A stretch of 64,000 nucleotides of DNA from Gambelia wislizenii (taxonomy: Eukaryota > Chordata > Lepidosauria > Squamata > Crotaphytidae), in assembly GCA_030847615.1 (NCBI GenBank), contig JAUMIR010000002.1, positions 194,663,809-194,727,808 of the forward strand, read 5' to 3'. The notes under the pieces were generated by a model. That model made no database searches. It had not been told where the DNA came from and worked only from the letters and a program-made list of their open reading frames with translations. A program made the translations under genes and the position numbers. Shown piece by piece: positions 20,608 to 32,489 of this stretch. How positions within the stretch are numbered: position 1 is the stretch's first letter; every line of letters begins with the position of its first letter.

Positions 20608-23600
20608 TGTCACAGTGTTTGGAGAGAAAAATCACAACACTGAACACATTCCCTAAAACACTGAAAAAGCAAAGAGCAGCAAACGGGGGGCATTAACCCT
20701 GTAAAATATTGGAGATGGTATGATATACATCTCCCCCCCCCCAAAAAAAGGCCACACTTACACTCTAACCCAGCATTTTTAATGACCAATTCACATTCCC
20801 CATGTAGTAGTGTCCATTGTTAAACTGAATGCACTGTAGGAGTGGCCGAACAAGCTGAGGTGGATTCAATGACTGAGGTCTCCGTAAACATCCATTCTTT
20901 GTTTCCCATAATCACCTTGTCAACTCAGCATTCTCTTTTCTGTACTGATTGTCCTGTGTGGTGAGCACCATGACCCCAGTCTTCCTCTTTTACCTAAGAA
21001 TTAATGCTGGGTCACCTACTGCAGGTCTTAACAGGTACATGTTGAACATGTACCAGTAAAATATAATGTATGAAGAAGACAGTCACATTTCCAAGCCTAT
21101 GCATTAACACAGTTTCTTGTCTCCATCCACACAGAGCAGAAAGTAGGCATTTGCCATCACCTTATGTTTGCACCTGACAAGGAGGTGAATATTTCTCTAC
21201 ACATTTTGACCCCAAAATTAATTGTCTTTCCACTCTGCTCAAACAGAGGCTAAGGGATTCATGTGGGCAATGAAGTGCCTGCTCCATAGATAGGGTTCTG
21301 GGCTATTTTAAATTGTAGGACACAAATACTGGAGAACATAACACTGCTCTATGGAGGTGACAAGGTATCTGGGACAAAGGATGTTCCCTTTAAAAATAAG
21401 GGGCATCTAGCTGCTCTGTCTTGGAGGAAGGAAGGAAAATTGAGCCAGCCCTCAAAAACTTAAAAGAGATTCTTTGTGTGAATATTCACACATAGATACT
21501 TGCTCCCCTTGCTTTAGGGATTTTGTTTTGTATAATTTGGGATCCCATCAGGAGTGAAAGAAAAGTTACTCATCCCATTTTGGGGGAAAAGCAAGATATA
21601 AATCCCATCAATCAGTCAATAAATAAAACCAGCCATGCATGAGGGACTACTAATGGAGAAAAAATGGCACCAAGTAGCACACTGTAGTGGTATGACAATG
21701 CACCATTGTTTGTTTTTTTAAAAAAATTAAAGACATACTGTTCCTTGAACTTTGTGCATGGTATTACTTAAATTGCAAATTTCATCTGTATAAATCCTTT
21801 AAAGACCATCATTCATTACATGTTTATTTAATTGTCCTGTTAGGATGGTTTCCTTGATGATTAGTATATGGCGGTCATACTGAAACTGTAGTTCCCAAAT
21901 GTTTTAGCAAGCAGTCCTAGTCATAAAATTTTGTCTTGAGTTGGGAACCACTTGTTCTGTTGCTCATCATCTTTGTGTTGCATTGTCTGCCTCCTTTCGC
22001 TCCCAGGCTAGTTCCTGGCAATTTGATGAATCATTCACATGGTCCTCATGGAAATTCCTGTTTGAGAATATCTGCACTAAAACCAGCTAAGGTTTTGCCA
22101 TTCTTAAAATATAATTGCTGGGAGATTTTAGGAACCTTGAACATAAATAGTATTTGAACTGTTGCATCTGACATGTGAGGCAAATCTCTTCCTGGTCTGG
22201 TAGGGTTACATTGCATTTCCTTTTTAACAACTAGGACTGACTTATATTACTCCATCAGCCCTTTAGTTCTGTCCTGCTATAAAATAAGCTTTTAAGGAGT
22301 ATAGCTGAGCAATAAACTGTAGCCATGCTGCTAAGAGCTAATTCAATGAGAATGCTTCACTCTAAGATCTTGTAATGGTAGTTGTGAAGAGCTTCATTTT
22401 AGCTTGAACCCTCGCTTCTAGTTCATCCTCAATAGGAGTAGGGGCTGTCCTGTTGGTAATCAGTTCCCACAAGATAAGACTTCTTTGGGGACATAGAGTT
22501 TGCAAATCTTTATGGACTCAATATTTCAGAGGAAGAAGGTAGGTCACATCTTGCCTTGCTCTGCATAAACTGGCCCCCATCTTCAAGGGCAAAGACATCC
22601 TCTCAGGTCTTCCTTTGTATTGTCAAACAAGAACAATTGTGTGCATTGCATCCTCACTATATGGCCTTAGGACTACCATTTCTTCAGACTGCTTCAATTT
22701 TCCTTGAAGAGGCAAGTGGAAGGAAGAATGACAAGAATACTGGACACTTACATTTGGCGGCAGTATATCAATAGTGCTTTAAAAACTGATTTGAAAGAGG
22801 CATTACCTCCCTCATGTATTTATTTTATCCTTCCCTTTCCCAGCTGGTTCAGCCGGTTTTTCTGTTTGCAAGAGACAAAAGGGGAAAATGTACATACCTT
22901 CTGCTGTGAAACAACTGTCAAGTGGCTCTGGCCTTATTATAACTGACTCTGGCTATCATGATAAACTGTGAAAAAGAAACTAAGACCTCAAATACAACCT
23001 TCAGCTTGCCAACAGTCACACTGAGAAGCAGTCAACATGGAGTCTTTTGAAATTGCTGAGTTGTCCACTGGGTCCTCTCAAGGTTTTGTGAGGATGGTGA
23101 GCACCAGAAATGTTTGCTGGAGCATAAGCTTTACTCATTCACATTCTTTTCATCCACCTCTCTGTAAAAGAGCCTGTTCTAGGATAAAGTGCATTTTCTC
23201 AAGTTTACATCAGCAGTTTTAACAAGTGGCACTCTCAGTAGATTATTGTTCACGCATAACATCGCTTCTGAAGAGGCCTGTGACTTGAGAGAAGCTCTGA
23301 CAAGAATGATAGGATTGGCCTGAGCAGCATGTGTGTGTGTGTCTGTGTTTTACTCAGTTCTCCAAAATAGCCCTATGAAATGAGATTTTTTTATTGTGTC
23401 AGGAATTTCTCAAATGGTTATAATATTGGTAATATAATTTGTTGGGGTCAAGGGAAAGCTAAGAAATATTTCCACCAAGGTCATGCAAAATGTCTCTCTC
23501 CACTTGTATTCTCCCCCTCACCCCCCAATCAACATCAAAGGCCACATTCTGTGCACCTCATAACTTGCTTTTAAATAAAAAGAAATTGCCAGATGCAAAG

Positions 23601-23812
23601 TGGTGCCCATTGTTGTCAAGCAGGCCAGTGGAACAGGGAAGTTGGTTGAGCCCACTCACAACTGCAGTCAGACTCTGCTGATGGGCACATACCACAACAT
23701 GGGGGTATAGTGACTTCTAGACACACCTGTGTACACCTCAATGACAATGATGCAATATATATTTATGACTGCATGACTCTTAAAGAGTGAATAAAGTTGT
23801 TTACAAGGGATA
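20608..23812 (+). other. RNF157: Probable RNF157 3' untranslated region
   Basis: About 3.2 kb without a credible coding frame follows the RNF157 stop. AATAAA hexamers occur at 21618 (inside an A/T-rich LINE-like tail), near 22311 and at 23789. The last is followed by GT-rich sequence and is my preferred 3' end. The exact end cannot be fixed from sequence alone. Confidence 0.55.
23789..23794 (+). terminator. Candidate RNF157 polyadenylation signal AATAAA
   Basis: The context is GAGTGAATAAAGTTGTTTAC, with G/T-rich sequence (TGTTTCTGTGTGGTTG) within about 50 bases downstream. An alternative hexamer lies near 22311. Confidence 0.5.
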
Positions 23813-24419
23813 CATGGTTGCTGGCTGAAATTGTTTCTGTGTGGTTGACTGTGGGGAAAAGCATCTCACCTTCACCCTAGAATGGGTAATGTTTAATTCA
23901 ATTGTGGGGCTGCCATTAACTTCTTATTGTTATACTGGTGAAAAGTAACTATTGTCATACATTTTGATGAGCAGCTGTATCTTAGATTCTTCAAATGCTC
24001 TTTTAGGTACATTTGGTGTGTTGCATATCTGTTTCCTCTTATAATCATCCCGTTTTGTATTGTCCTAAGTAAGAAACACGCCATGAAAAATAATTAGTTC
24101 TCACAGAGCAGCCAGAGGAGAGTTGGGGAAATATGTCCATCAAGATGTCACTGGAGCAACTCTAGCCAGTACAGCCTATCAAGAGGGAATGTGGGAACTG
24201 CAATCCAACAATATCTATGGCTATATTCCCCACTCCTGTGCTAGATCATGCCTGGAATGAAATGCTAAATATCACAGCACCATTTAATATGGTGAATCAG
24301 GAAAGTTCTGTATAATGCATCTAAACCTAACCATTCAAAGGGAAAAGAAAGGGATCAGAACTTGGAAAAGCTTCTGTATGGGGGTAGTGGGAGTGCAACT
24401 CCCAGAGGGAGCCAATGTG

Positions 24420-24870
24420 GTGTATCATACAGTTGGAAGAGACCACAAGGGCCATCCAGCCCAACCCCCGGCTGTGCAGGACCATGCAAAGTACTCTGAA
24501 CAGATGGCCATCTAGCCTCTGTTCAAACCCTTCCAAAGAAAGAGACTCCACCACATTCCAAAGCAGTGTATTCCATTGTCGAACAGCTCTTACTGTCAGG
24601 AAGTTCTTCCTAATGTTTAGGTGGAATCTCCTTTTCTGTAGTCTGAATCCATTGCTCCTTGTCCTAGTCTCTGGAGCAGCCAAGAACAAGCTTGCTCCAT
24701 CCTCAATATGACATGAAGAATGGGGTATAAGTAATTTAAAAAAATATTTAAGCATACCTATCATGTCACCTCTTAACCTTCTCCAGGCTAAACATACTCA
24801 GCCACTCTTCATAGGGCATAGGGTTTCCAGATCTTTTACCATTTTGGTCATCCTCCTTTGGAAAGATTCC
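24420..24870 (-). mobile_element. CR1 LINE 3' end, minus orientation
   Basis: Read in reverse, this encodes the typical CR1 3' terminal protein tail (ending motif TVRAVRQWNTLLWNVVESLS, then EGFEQRLDGHL) followed by 3' UTR text 'GGTTGGACTGGATG' in decayed form. It is truncated at its 5' end and abuts a SINE at 24871. Confidence 0.85.
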
Positions 24871-25071
24871 AGCTTGGTATTGTGGTTTGAGTATTGGACT
24901 ACGGTAGGTCTTTGGGAGACCAGGGTTTGAATCTCCACTCAGCCATAGAAGCCCAATGGGTGAGTCACACTCTCAGCCTCGGAGGAAGACAAAAGAAAAC
25001 CTGTGACTAAACCTGGCCAAGAAAGCCCTATGGCAGGGTCACCATAAGTCAGACTCAGCCTGAAGGCATAT
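24871..25071 (+). mobile_element. tRNA-derived SINE, plus orientation
   Basis: The tRNA-like head AGCTTGGTATTGTGGTTTGA continues into GAGACCAGGGTTTGAATCTC (box B), CACTCAGCCATAGAAGCCCA, then a conserved body and a tail with CACCATAAGTCAGACTCAGC. It is inserted at or next to the CR1 fragment on the opposite strand. Confidence 0.85.
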
Positions 25072-25232
25072 TCTGTTCTTTACAATTCTTAGAATCACCC
25101 AGCCAGCATAGCCATTAAGAAAAATAGATCTGTTTTAAATAATTATTATACCTTACTGAGTTTTAAAATGTGGTTTAATAAACTGTAGGAATGGTGGTTG
25201 TGTATTTAATCCATAGTACCTAGCATCTTGGG

Positions 25233-25363
25233 GTGGGGTAGGCAATCTGTAGCCTGCTGTTGGATTGCAGTTTCCACGATCCCTTACCATTGTCTAGGCT
25301 GGTTAGAACTGACAGGAGTTGCATCCCATCAACATATTGAGGGCCAGAAGTTGACCATCCTTA
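25233..25363. mobile_element. Short palindromic MITE
   Basis: It carries GGGTAGGCAATCTGTAGCCT with TTGGATTGCAGTTTCCACGA, and the inverse GGAGTTGCATCCCATCAACA with ATTGAGGGCC. It belongs to the same abundant family as 19362. Confidence 0.55.
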
Positions 25364-26599
25364 TATTAGGGAGCAGTCAGAGCTGCCTGATCAGGTATGG
25401 TGGGCCTTCCCCATATATTACAATCCTAAGTGAACACAGAAGAGCAGGCAGTTGAAACACTGATGGAGTAGTAAATGTCAAATGTACTTTCCCACCACTT
25501 TAGAATTCAAAACAAAATGGAGTCCAGAACATAAGGCTGCATGCAGGCTGGCATACTGCCAGTGCCCAAATGCTGTGAAGCAGCATGGGTATTAAAGATT
25601 TATCCACAATTTTGTGTAGAGCATCAACAGGAAATCGTGGAAGCAGGTGAGTAATAGCCACACTGACACAGAATATCATAACAGGACGCATAGCAGGGCA
25701 ACTGTGAATCCCACATCCATGTCAACGTCAGGCATAATTTCAGTGAGCTCCACAAAGTATAGTTGTAATCATGGAAATGGTAGAAGTGGTGGTGTGTGTA
25801 ATACCTGTCTGCAGAGGGGCAGTTAATGTATAATAAAAGAGAAGCCATTTTTAAAAGTTTAAATTGCATACTGATCTATGTGTCTTTGGGAACTGAACAA
25901 CTGTGGGAGAATCCAGATTTTTAGACTCCTTTGTGGCAGCAAACCAAGGGCCTGTGTGAGTTCTTTGTGAGCTGTAGTGAGGCTTTAACATCAGGAGATG
26001 GCACACAAGAGCCAGACACAAACTATTACCCCAGAGAAAGGTAAGTGCAGCTTATATGAGTGGGAGCAATAGCTTGGCGTTAGCAGTTGTGAATTCCATA
26101 TATGCTGCTTTTATTTAATCTTAATAGTTGTTAATGATGCATTGTCCAAAATACAGTGACTACAAATGATGTATAACTTAAATATGGGTTAAAAAAATAA
26201 GATTCTGAGTAGTGCCACACACCTAAGTTAACAAAAATTATTTATATGTCTGACTATTCATTAAGTGTATCACAACAATAAAACTTTTCTTCATTTGAAA
26301 CTACACCACCCCAAACAACACAGTAACAAGGTTATTCCAGATAGAAGCCTTCTAGCATTACAAATAAACAGGTGTGGAACATCTTTTTTTGTTAACAGCT
26401 TTTTCCAGAACAAGCAGTAGGAAAATACAGATATTACCGTAAAACTCATACCTGAGTCAGGCCAATTGTGGAGTAAATGTGTTGTCACAAAGCATTTTTA
26501 AACACTACTAGAGCAGAGAATTGTGGATTCTGCTTTTTTATGTTTGTAGAAAAATGAACAACGCCTTGTATTTGCAGTTTGGTTTTTATCTTGCAATAA

Positions 26600-26813
26600 G
26601 ATCTGCTTAGCTTCTGATCTTGGAAGCTAAGCAGGGTCAGCTCTGGTTAGTATATAGATGGGAGACCACCAATTAATACCAGGTGCTGTAGGTTATATTT
26701 TCAGAGGAAGGAACTGGCAAAACCACCTCTGATTATTGTTTGCCTAAGAAAACCCTATGAAATTCATGGGGTCACCATGAGTCGACAGGTGACTTGAAAG
26801 GACATACACACAG
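26600..26813 (+). mobile_element. 5S rRNA-headed SINE with Sauria-like tail (5S-Sauria type)
   Basis: The head contains CTTGGAAGCTAAGCAGGGTC and GATGGGAGACCACCAATTAA, the internal-promoter part of vertebrate 5S rRNA, ending in ACCAGGTGCTGTAGG. It then switches to a tail with GGAAGGAACTGGCAAAACCA, GCCTAAGAAAACCCTATGAA and GGTCACCATGAGTCGACAGG, ending in short ACACAC. A 5S-headed SINE with this tail is known from squamates and supports the host assignment. It is not a functional 5S gene: the 5' part is missing and the sequence has changed. Confidence 0.85.
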
Positions 26814-26967
26814 AGAAAAGGAGGATGTAACATGCAACAAACCTCCTTCGGAAAGCAGTTCCATGGCATTAGAGGAGGCTCTTCTTCTACTGGAGCATAA
26901 GCTACGTTTCACCATAAGATGGAATTCACACCACACACCAGAAGTCACTGGGCTATTGTTCTGTTTC

Positions 26968-28050
26968 ATGACAAGTTAACTGTTCAATGGATTTGTAATT
27001 GGTTGACCGGCCGAACCCAAAGGGTGCTCAGCACTGGCTCCTCTTCGTCTTGGAAAGATGTGACCAGTGGGGTGCCACAGGGTTCTGTCCTGGGCCCAGT
27101 GCTATTCAACATCTTTATCAATGACTTAGATGAGGGAATTAGGGGCATACTTATCAAATTTGCAGATGACACCAAATTAGGAGAAGTAGCTAATACCCTA
27201 GAGGACAGGATCAAAATTCAGAATGACCTGGATAGACTGGAGAGCTGGGCCAAAGCTAACAAAATGAAATTCAATACGGAGAAATGTAAGGTACTGCATT
27301 TAGGGCGGAAAAATTAAATGCATAAATATAGGATGGGAGAGACCTGGCTGAATGAGACCACGTGCGAAAGGGATCTAGGAGTCCTAGTAGACCACAAGTT
27401 GAACATGAGCCAACAGTGTGATGCGGCAGCTAAAAAGGCCAATGCGATTTTGGGCTGTATCAATAGTAGTATAGTGTCTAGATCAAGGGAAGTAATAGTG
27501 CCACTCTATTCTGCCTTGGTCAGACCTCACTTAGAATACTGTGTCCAGTTCTGGGCACCACAATTAAAAAAAGGATATTGACAAATTGGAGCATGTCCAG
27601 AGAAGGGCAACTAAAATGGTGAAAGGTCTGGAAACGATGCCTTATGAGGAGAGACTTAGGGAGCTGGGTATGTTTAGCCTGGAAAAAGACGGTTAAGAGG
27701 CGATATGATAGCCCTGTTTAAGTATTTGAAGGGATGTCACGCTGAGGATGGAGCAGGCTTGTTTTCTGCTGCTCCAGAGACTGGAACACGGAGCAATGGG
27801 TGCAAGCTCCAGGAACAGAGATTCCACCTCAACATTAGGAGGAACTTTTTGACAGTAAGAGCTGTTCGGCAGTGGAACGCACTCCCTTGGAGTGTGGTGG
27901 GGTCTCCTTCCTTGGAGGTCTTTAAACAGAGGCTGGATGGCCATCTTTTTGGGATGCTTTGATCGTGATTTCCTGCATGGCAGGGGGTTGGACTGGATGG
28001 ACCTCGTGGTCTCTTCCAACTCTGCAATTCTATGATTTTATGATTCTATG
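26968..28050 (+). mobile_element. CR1 LINE, 5' truncated, reverse-transcriptase C-terminal half to 3' end
   Basis: The + strand encodes the CR1 reverse-transcriptase core: [20 protein letters not shown], then FADDTKLG (the YADD-type catalytic motif), then the thumb and C-terminal tail ending in PSLEVFKQRLDGHL. One in-frame TAA at 27315-27317 and a frame change near 27580 break the frame. The 3' end carries the diagnostic GATTTTATGATTCTATG octamer repeats. The relatively open frames suggest a fairly young but dead copy. The endonuclease and first part of the RT are absent. Confidence 0.92.
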
Positions 28051-28082
28051 ACCAGGACTGAGCCAATTTGAAGCTTTTCTGG

Positions 28083-28202
28083 CAGGGACAGGCAATGTGT
28101 GCCCTTCCTGAGGTTGATGAGTTGCAGTCTTCATCATTGTTCACTGCTCCGTAGGGCTGATGGTAGTTGCAGACTTGGGAAGGCCATAAGTTACCCACTC
28201 CT
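28083..28202. mobile_element. Short palindromic MITE
   Basis: GGGACAGGCAATGTGTGCCC and the inverse AGGCCATAAGTTACCCACTC flank GAGTTGCAGTCTTCATCA and GATGGTAGTTGCAGACTTGG. It is a diverged member of the abundant family. Confidence 0.55.
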
Positions 28203-29718
28203 ATTTTGAGACCAGGCCCACATTTTCAACAGTATTTATGGTTGCCTTTCGTCAAACTTACCTGCCCACCTCCTTTTACAAAACAACATAGATTACTGTA
28301 TTTTACTTCAATACAAACATTTATCATATTGAGAAAATCTCAGTGGAAAATAGAAGTGAGAGGGATGTGGGAAAGCAGGAAGATTTTTTAAAAGCACCTG
28401 TGAACCTTAATTGTGCTTAATTCTGTTTGGGCAATAAACTTAAATAACATCAAAATGTTAATATAATGTTACTTCCTTCTCTGCCCTGCCATAGCAAACA
28501 ACACTCATTAATGAAGATACAGAAAATTTTGTCCAAAAAAGTTTGAGCTTAAGATTAATCTGCTTGCAAAAATCAAGATAACTTGACAAAGAACACATTT
28601 TTGCTCTGTCTCTCATACACATATATTTCATTTGACTATATACTCAATAATTCAGCTGTGGGCAATTGGACGTTACAGACTGCATTTTCGTAGAGGGTTG
28701 GTGCAGTCCCCTTGTAAAGGGAAATCATTCTTATGTTCAATGAAACAGATTGCCAAAACTATTGTGGGATGCTGCATCCTTTAGTACCCTTGCCAGTGCA
28801 AGTAGACATGCTGTAGTGGAAGGTGAGGGATGGAAAAGATTCTTGATGAAATTATACAGTTCACACCTCCTGAAAGTAATCGTGAGACAAAGCATACCTC
28901 ACCTTGGAAATTCACACGTTGAGAAGGCTTACACTGCCTTCCAGATAACCGAAATACAAAACCAGGCATGTGTTTCAAAAAGGCAAATGGCTAAAAATAT
29001 GTACAATTGGAAAATGGATAGAAGCATTTTTAGTCCATGGAGAAAATGTACACAAGAATACACATACATCAGGAAAAGTGATGGACTCTTTTATGGTACA
29101 GGAAATGCATTTGGATTTCCATGGGGAGTGGGGAATTACTGCAACTAGATAGGAACCAATGGTGGGATGAAAATTCAGGTAGGATTCAGAGAAGTACAAT
29201 AAAATAGAGTGGGAGTACTTCACATCCTTTGGGAAAGATATGTAAGGTAAGTGTAAGTTGCAGGGAGGTATTTGGAGGCACAACTGCTGCAAGAAGAAGG
29301 AACAGGGGACCCATACTATTGGGACAATTTTGTGATGCTCAGAACAGCAAAACATAAGAACTTGTAGATGTGAACCTTAGGTTGCCAGTGAACTATGCCC
29401 AAATAAACAAATGGGTTTTTAAAGCCTTGATCTTTAGCACTGATTTCCCAACCTAATTGTCTTGTACTGTCTTTCTTGCACTAATTACAGGTAACAATAG
29501 ATTAAATTCACTATTATAAAGAAGCAGGGGAAAGCCTCACAACCTCAAGTAACAATGTCTCCCCAGTCGGTAAAAGAGAATGCTCAGAACTGGAGTATTG
29601 TATTGGTTTGCAGATGACAATGATTTCAGGAGCTATAGAGATTAGTAGAGGATGCTTCTCACCATTTCTTTTCCTAAGGAAGCCTTCCTGCATCGCATTG
29701 TCTAGGACAAAGTAATGT

Positions 29719-29757
29719 TGTGCGTGCGTGTGTGTGTGTGAGAGAGAGAGAGAGAGG
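29719..29757 (+). repeat. (GT)n(GA)n compound microsatellite
   Basis: GTGCGTGCGTGTGTGTGTGT is followed by GAGAGAGAGAGAGAGAGAG. Confidence 0.9.
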
Positions 29758-29852
29758 GTGGGGGGGACTGGTCCATGGTCACGGAATTTAATGACTGGAT
29801 ATTCTAGGTTCCAGTCCAACATTATAATCATTACACTGTATGGGCTTTTATG

Positions 29853-29967
29853 GCAGCCTTCCCCAACCCAGTGCCCTCCAGATGTGTTGGACTATTATTC
29901 CCAGCCAGTGGCCATGCTGGCTGGATTGGCAGGGGTTCTAATAACTGGAGGCCAGCAGGTTGGTGAA
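29853..29967. mobile_element. Short palindromic MITE
   Basis: CAGTGCCCTCCAGATGTGTT with GGACTATTATTCCCAGCCAG, and downstream GGCTGGATTGGCAGGGGTTC with AATAACTGGAGGCCAGCAGG, form the two inverted halves of the abundant family. Confidence 0.65.
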
Positions 29968-31095
29968 GTCTGTCCTCCGCCCCCATAGCAGGGCTAGCCT
30001 TCCAGATATTGTTCCATCTTAGCCAGCCTGGCCAACAGTAAGGTACGACAGGGGTAACAATTTACTAACTTCTGCTAGGCTGAGGTTTCCACAGCTATGG
30101 TTCAATTTGGAGAGGGGATTATGGGCAGTGGTGTCCTCTTAGCAGTTCTTTGGGATAGAAGTGACTGCCTATGTAGCTCCCATTATCATGCACTATTGAC
30201 TAGGGTGATGAGTGATGGAAAATGGAGTTACAACAATATTTGGAGGCCATACATTCCTTACTTTTGGTGTAAACTGTCAGGATCTTAAATAGGTCACCCC
30301 CTGTCATTTTTCCTACCCTCCCATTGTCAGTAATGAAACAGGACAGTCTATAATCTGTACAAAAAAGCCACATGACAAACATTTCTTTATTCTTCTGGCA
30401 GGTAGTAGAGATTATTCAGTTAACTGTGCTGTGATCATTGGAATTAAATTATTTCCTCATCCCTTCAAATTCCTTCAACAGTTCCTCACCCATTCCTTTC
30501 CCTTAGGCACATGTACCAATTATTTCATTCATTACTTCAGACTCACCATGTAATTCTAACTCTCAACAAACAGGGCTGTGTGATCTGTATCTATTTGCTA
30601 AGAAGAAGAAAAATGAGTACAGTATTTCAGTTTTTCAGCACTAGGGCTAACCACTTGAACGCTCATTAAGGAGTAGGGGAATTGGTAACTGTGGAACTGG
30701 GGGTGGTGGCTCATTTGTTGGAGTAGACAATGGGCTTGGAAATTACTAGAGAAGGAACTGTGCCAGCGTAGTTTTCATTCTGTGACTGGCAGACCAGAAG
30801 GAAGTGTGAACTGCAGAAAGCACCTTTCACCTATCTTCTGCATCATTTTTTTGCAAGTGAGCAACTGGTTCCATTGCAATGTCTACCATTCCATCTGGGC
30901 CTGGCTCCAAAGTGAGTGAACCAAGCTGTTGTCTGATGCTTCTGTAAAATCAGATGGCATGGAAATGTCAAATACCAGTAGAGAAAAGGTGTACATTCAA
31001 AAAGACTACTAGAGAAGAAGGTTGACACAACATGTTTCTTTATTACATTATTTTTTACAAATAAATAAATGCACATTTATTGCACTTCTATCCAT

Positions 31096-31326
31096 TGTTT
31101 GTTGTTGTTGTGTGCTGTCAAGTAATTTCCGATTTATGAAGACCCTAATGCGAATCTATCACAGGGTTTTCTTGACAAGATTTCTTCAGAGGGGGTTTGC
31201 CATTGCCTTCCTCTGAGGCTGAGAGAATATGACTTGCTCAAGATCATCTGGTGGGTTTTCATGGCTGAGTGGGGATTTGAACCCTGATCTCCAGAGTTGT
31301 AGTCAATTGCTCAAACCACTGCACGG
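31096..31326 (-). mobile_element. tRNA-derived SINE, minus orientation, near full length
   Basis: It starts with TTGTTGTTGTTGTGTGCTGT (reverse of the 3' ACA tail). It runs through GTTTTCTTGACAAGATTTCT and TGAGGCTGAGAGAATATGAC, and ends in the reversed head GGGGATTTGAACCCTGATCT and CAATTGCTCAAACCACTGCA. Confidence 0.88.
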
Positions 31327-31377
31327 TGTTGGGGGCAGTGTATATAGCCCCCCTCCCCATTTCTACCCCCATTTTAT

Positions 31378-31510
31378 CCTCACAGCAACCTTGTGAAGCA
31401 GGTTGAACAGTGACAGTAACTGGCAGTGAGCTAAATGACTGGATGGGGATTTGAGCTTGGTTCTCCCCAACCACAGTCTGACACAGACGCTCAACCACCA
31501 CACCACCCCA
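31378..31510 (-). mobile_element. tRNA-derived SINE fragment, second subfamily
   Basis: CCTCACAGCAACCTTGTGAA, GGGGATTTGAGCTTGGTTCT and CTCAACCACCACACCACCCC are typical of a MIR-like tRNA SINE read in reverse. It lies directly beside the SINE at 31096 but differs in its body. Confidence 0.65.
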
Positions 31511-31850
31511 ATGCCAAGGAAACCTTTGCCTTGGCTGCTGAAAACAAAGCAAGGTTCTGAATCGGTTGCTCCACATTTGGAACGCTCCTTTCACCATGGG
31601 GGAACGTTTCTGTGTGTTCCTTTTCCACCTCTCTCCCAGTGCAGACAGTTTTCACAGACAGTAGAAAAGGTGACTGATTAACTGGGATGTTTAGACACCC
31701 TTTGCCAAGGGTTGTGATGTCACCACCCCAAAGCAGAGTGGAGGCTCTCCGTAACCAAAGACCCCTCAGAGCATCAGCAAATGGGGGAGAGGTGAGCTCA
31801 TTTTTCTACTTGTAAGGCAGTGTTTCCTTGTGGATTTGGCACCAAAGGGA

Positions 31851-31886
31851 GTGAGTGAGTGTGTGTGTGTGAGAGAGAAAAAAAAA

Positions 31887-31921
<35 letters not shown>

Positions 31922-32120
31922 ATGAGTGTGCCTGAGAGAGAGAATTAGTGTGCGTCTGAGAGAAAATGAGTGTGTGTGAGAGAGAGAAAGAATGTGTGTG
32001 AGTGTACATGTGTGTGTGAGAGAGAGAGAGAGGGAGAAAATGAGTGTGCCTCTGAGAGAAAATGAGTGTGTGTGTGAGAGAGAAAGTGTGTGTGTGAATA
32101 GGTGTGTGTGACAGATTGAG
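31851..32120 (+). repeat. GT/GA compound simple-repeat block (270 bp)
   Basis: Alternating (TGTG)n and (GAGA)n blocks are joined by repeated units such as AATGAGTGTGCCTGAGAGAG and AAAATGAGTGTGTGTGAGAG. The strand is purine- and G/T-rich throughout. Long minus-strand open frames rich in His, Ser, Leu and Thr are translations of the repeat and not genes. Confidence 0.93.
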
Positions 32121-32489
32121 AGAGAAAGAGGTTGGAAGAAAGCCAAAAAAAAAAAAAAAAGCCTCAGGCCAGAGTATGGGGAGAGAGCTTCTTTCCAAGG
32201 GGAGACAGGGAGAAGAAGGAGGTGGGAATTTCTTCTGTTCAGCCATTAGTCTCCCTTGGCCTGGCTGCACTGCCTCTTGGCCTCACCTGCTCCGCAAGGT
32301 TAGTGGTGAGGGTAAAATGGCAGGGAGTCCTATGAGCTGCCCTGACCCTTCTGGAGAAAGGGCAGGGTAAAAATGCAACTAATACCTAATATCATTTCCA
32401 ACCATCCCTTTTTCTGAGAGAAGGAGGGGCGAGGAGGGGGCCTTATTATGAAGGGCTGAGACCATCTTCTCTTAATTAAAAAGCCCAGC

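Larger units (their letters stand above)
23813..31850. other. Intergenic region between RNF157 and FOXJ1, repeat-dominated
   Basis: I see no supported gene here. The interval holds CR1 fragments on both strands, tRNA-derived SINEs, a 5S-headed SINE, short palindromic MITEs and microsatellites. Several open frames of 60-132 codons lack homology that I recognise or fall inside the repeats. Confidence 0.7.

Noticed and set aside
26600..26700. Possible 5S rRNA gene
   Set aside because: The 5' part is missing, the sequence is diverged and it continues directly into a SINE tail.
28750..29148. 132-codon plus-strand open frame in the intergenic region
   Set aside because: There is no recognisable family or compositional support. 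It is isolated in A/T-rich DNA and consistent with chance.
31766..32270. Minus-strand Ser/His/Thr/Leu-rich open frames of 126 and 154 codons
   Set aside because: They are direct translations of the GT/GA simple repeat.
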